Part shown: positions 62,772-64,000 of the stretch, in pieces
Position numbering within the stretch: position 1 is the first letter of the stretch
Layout: each line of letters begins with the position of its first letter
Origin: Pseudomonas purpurea
GTDB lineage: Bacteria; Pseudomonadota; Gammaproteobacteria; Pseudomonadales; Pseudomonadaceae
Direction of reading: 5' to 3'
Length of the DNA stretch: 64,000 bases
Assembly (NCBI RefSeq): GCF_039908635.1
Contig: NZ_CP150918.1
Coordinates: forward strand, 5,720,001-5,784,000
Notes under the pieces: generated by a model
Seen by the model: the letters and a program-made list of their open reading frames with translations, nothing else
What the model was told of the DNA's origin: nothing
Database searches by the model: none
Translations under genes and position numbers: made by a program

Positions 62772-63533
62772 CTACTTATCGTCAGCTTCGTCCGGAACAT
62801 TAGCGGTTTCGCCACTTGTGCCTTCAACTTCTTGCTTCATGCGTTTGAGGCCCATGTGGCGCACATCGGTGCCGCGCACGAGGTAAATCACCAGCTCGGA
62901 AATGTTGCGCGCGTGGTCGCCGATTCGTTCCAGCGAACGCAGCACCCAGATAATGCTCAAGACCCGCGAGATAGAGCGCGGGTCTTCCATCATGTAGGTG
63001 GCCAGCTCACGCAGCGCGGTCTTGTATTCGCGGTCGATGGTCTTGTCGTACTGGGCCACCGACAACGCCAGGTCGGCGTCGAAACGAGCGAAAGCATCCA
63101 GCGCATCGCGGACCATGTTGCGCACCTGATCACCAATGTGACGCACCTCGACGTAACCGCGCGGGGCCTCGCCTTCTTCGCACAGCTGAATGGCACGGCG
63201 GGCGATTTTGGTCGCTTCGTCGCCGATGCGCTCCAGGTCGATCACCGACTTGGAAATGCTGATGATCAACCGCAAATCGGACGCCGCCGGCTGACGACGG
63301 GCCAGAATGCGCAGGCATTCTTCGTCGATGTTGCGTTCCATCTGGTTGATCTGGTCGTCAATCTCGCGCACTTGCTGGGCCAGACCCGAATCGGCCTCGA
63401 TCAGCGCGGTCACCGCGTCGTTGACCTGCTTTTCCACCAGCCCGCCCATGGCCAGGAGGTGGCTGCGCACCTCTTCAAGCTCGGCGTTGAACTGCGCGGA
63501 AATGTGGTGGGTAAGGCCTTCTTTACTAATCAT
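62772..63533 (-). CDS. phoU: phosphate signalling complex protein PhoU
   Basis: ATG 63533 gives 253 residues (MISKEGLTHHISAQFNAELE). Two tandem PhoU helical bundles carry the metal-binding type motifs (DDQINQMERNIDEECLRILA, DLERIGDEATKIARRAI, RSLERIGDHARNISELVIYL). PhoU links the Pst transporter to inhibition of PhoR. It is 75 bases after pstB. Confidence 0.96.
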   Translation of the reverse strand: MISKEGLTHHISAQFNAELEEVRSHLLAMGGLVEKQVNDAVTALIEADSGLAQQVREIDDQINQMERNIDEECLRILARRQPAASDLRLIISISKSVIDLERIGDEATKIARRAIQLCEEGEAPRGYVEVRHIGDQVRNMVRDALDAFARFDADLALSVAQYDKTIDREYKTALRELATYMMEDPRSISRVLSIIWVLRSLERIGDHARNISELVIYLVRGTDVRHMGLKRMKQEVEGTSGETANVPDEADDK

Positions 63534-63607
63534 GTTGGCGTCCTTGGAGCGTCCGGTAAGGTGCGGTGGGCCGCAGCGGTGGTTCAGTGAGCAACGCCAG
63601 CGGCATC

Positions 63608-64000
63608 CTAGCCGTAACGACCGGTGATGTAGTCTTCGGTCTGCTTCTTCGCCGGATTGGTGAACAGGGTGTCGGTGTCGCCGAATTCCACCAGTTTGCC
63701 CATGTACATGAACGCCGTGTAGTCGGAAACCCGCGCGGCCTGTTGCATGTTGTGGGTCACGATCACAATGGTGAACTTGGATTTCAGTTCGTAGATCAGT
63801 TCTTCGACTTTCAGCGTCGAGATCGGGTCGAGTGCCGAGCACGGTTCGTCGAGCAGCAATACTTCCGGCTCCACGGCGATGGTACGGGCAATCACCAGAC
63901 GTTGCTGTTGACCACCGGACAACCCGAGTGCCGATTCGTGCAGGCGGTCCTTGACCTCATCCCACAACGCCGCGCCTTTGAGCGCCCATTCGACTGCTTC
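63608..64000 (-). CDS. pstB: phosphate ABC transporter ATP-binding protein PstB, C-terminal part (partial)
   Basis: The frame is open to the right edge, so the N-terminus and Walker A lie outside. The fragment has the ABC signature [19 protein letters not shown], Walker [14 protein letters not shown], the switch histidine in [13 protein letters not shown] and the C-terminal [19 protein letters not shown]. It energises high-affinity phosphate uptake. Confidence 0.96.
   Translation of the reverse strand, partial: EAVEWALKGAALWDEVKDRLHESALGLSGGQQQRLVIARTIAVEPEVLLLDEPCSALDPISTLKVEELIYELKSKFTIVIVTHNMQQAARVSDYTAFMYMGKLVEFGDTDTLFTNPAKKQTEDYITGRYG

Overview
The window is chromosomal DNA of a Pseudomonas, most likely of the P. 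fluorescens group. The flanks carry the typical Pseudomonas order recG / HDOD gene / (island) / HU / rubredoxin reductase / rubredoxin / ubiC / ubiA / phoB / phoR / CNNM-type membrane protein / M23 peptidase / response regulator / phoU / pstB. The spacers hold REP inverted pairs of the classic Pseudomonas types (GTGGGAGCGAGC... and GTGGCGAGGGAGC...). Both ends cut genes: recG at the left, pstB at the right.

About 50 kb (roughly 2.2-52.7 kb) between the HDOD gene and the HU gene is a type VI secretion (T6SS) island. Its core runs on the minus strand from 44.1 to 20.2 kb: tssA, tssB, tssC, tssE, a seven-gene membrane/periplasmic cassette, tssF, tssG, tssH (clpV), a sigma-54 activator (sfa2-like), a 46-aa lipoprotein (orfX-like), fha, tssJ, tssK, tssL, tssM, a PP2C phosphatase, a Ser/Thr kinase and a vgrG. 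Apart from the inserted cassette this is the gene order of the HSI-II (H2-T6SS) cluster of P. aeruginosa. No hcp and no PAAR gene is present in the window.

The first vgrG (18.0-20.2 kb) is translationally coupled to a putative effector and two related lipoproteins. The same strand then continues to 2.3 kb through some sixteen small genes, nearly all with signal peptides or lipoboxes. They include three PoNi-type immunity paralogues with no PoNe toxin beside them, an LprI-type lysozyme-inhibitor domain protein, two proteins with calcium-loop-like repeats, a third copy of the effector-linked lipoprotein family, two paralogues of an undescribed secreted domain, and a delta-60-repeat protein. I read this as an immunity (defence) archive downstream of a vgrG, but most members have no recognised family.

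A second effector module runs on the plus strand (44.9-52.6 kb): vgrG, a DUF4123 adaptor, three tandem copies of a lipoprotein gene (884/883-bp units) and a class-3 lipase effector. Each duplicated unit carries a relic of the adaptor's 3' end, placed behind a copy of the lipase gene's strong ribosome-binding site.

The right flank (52.8-64 kb) is housekeeping: HU, rubredoxin electron transfer, the first two steps of ubiquinone synthesis, and the phosphate regulon (phoB, phoR, phoU, pstB) with a Pho box in front of phoB.

Three genes (HDOD gene, one lipoprotein, ubiA) each carry a single-base indel in a homopolymer. Because ubiA is needed for ubiquinone, I suspect sequencing or assembly error for most or all of them. 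Start codons were often moved inward from the longest open frame on the basis of Shine-Dalgarno sequences, signal peptides and neighbour overlap.
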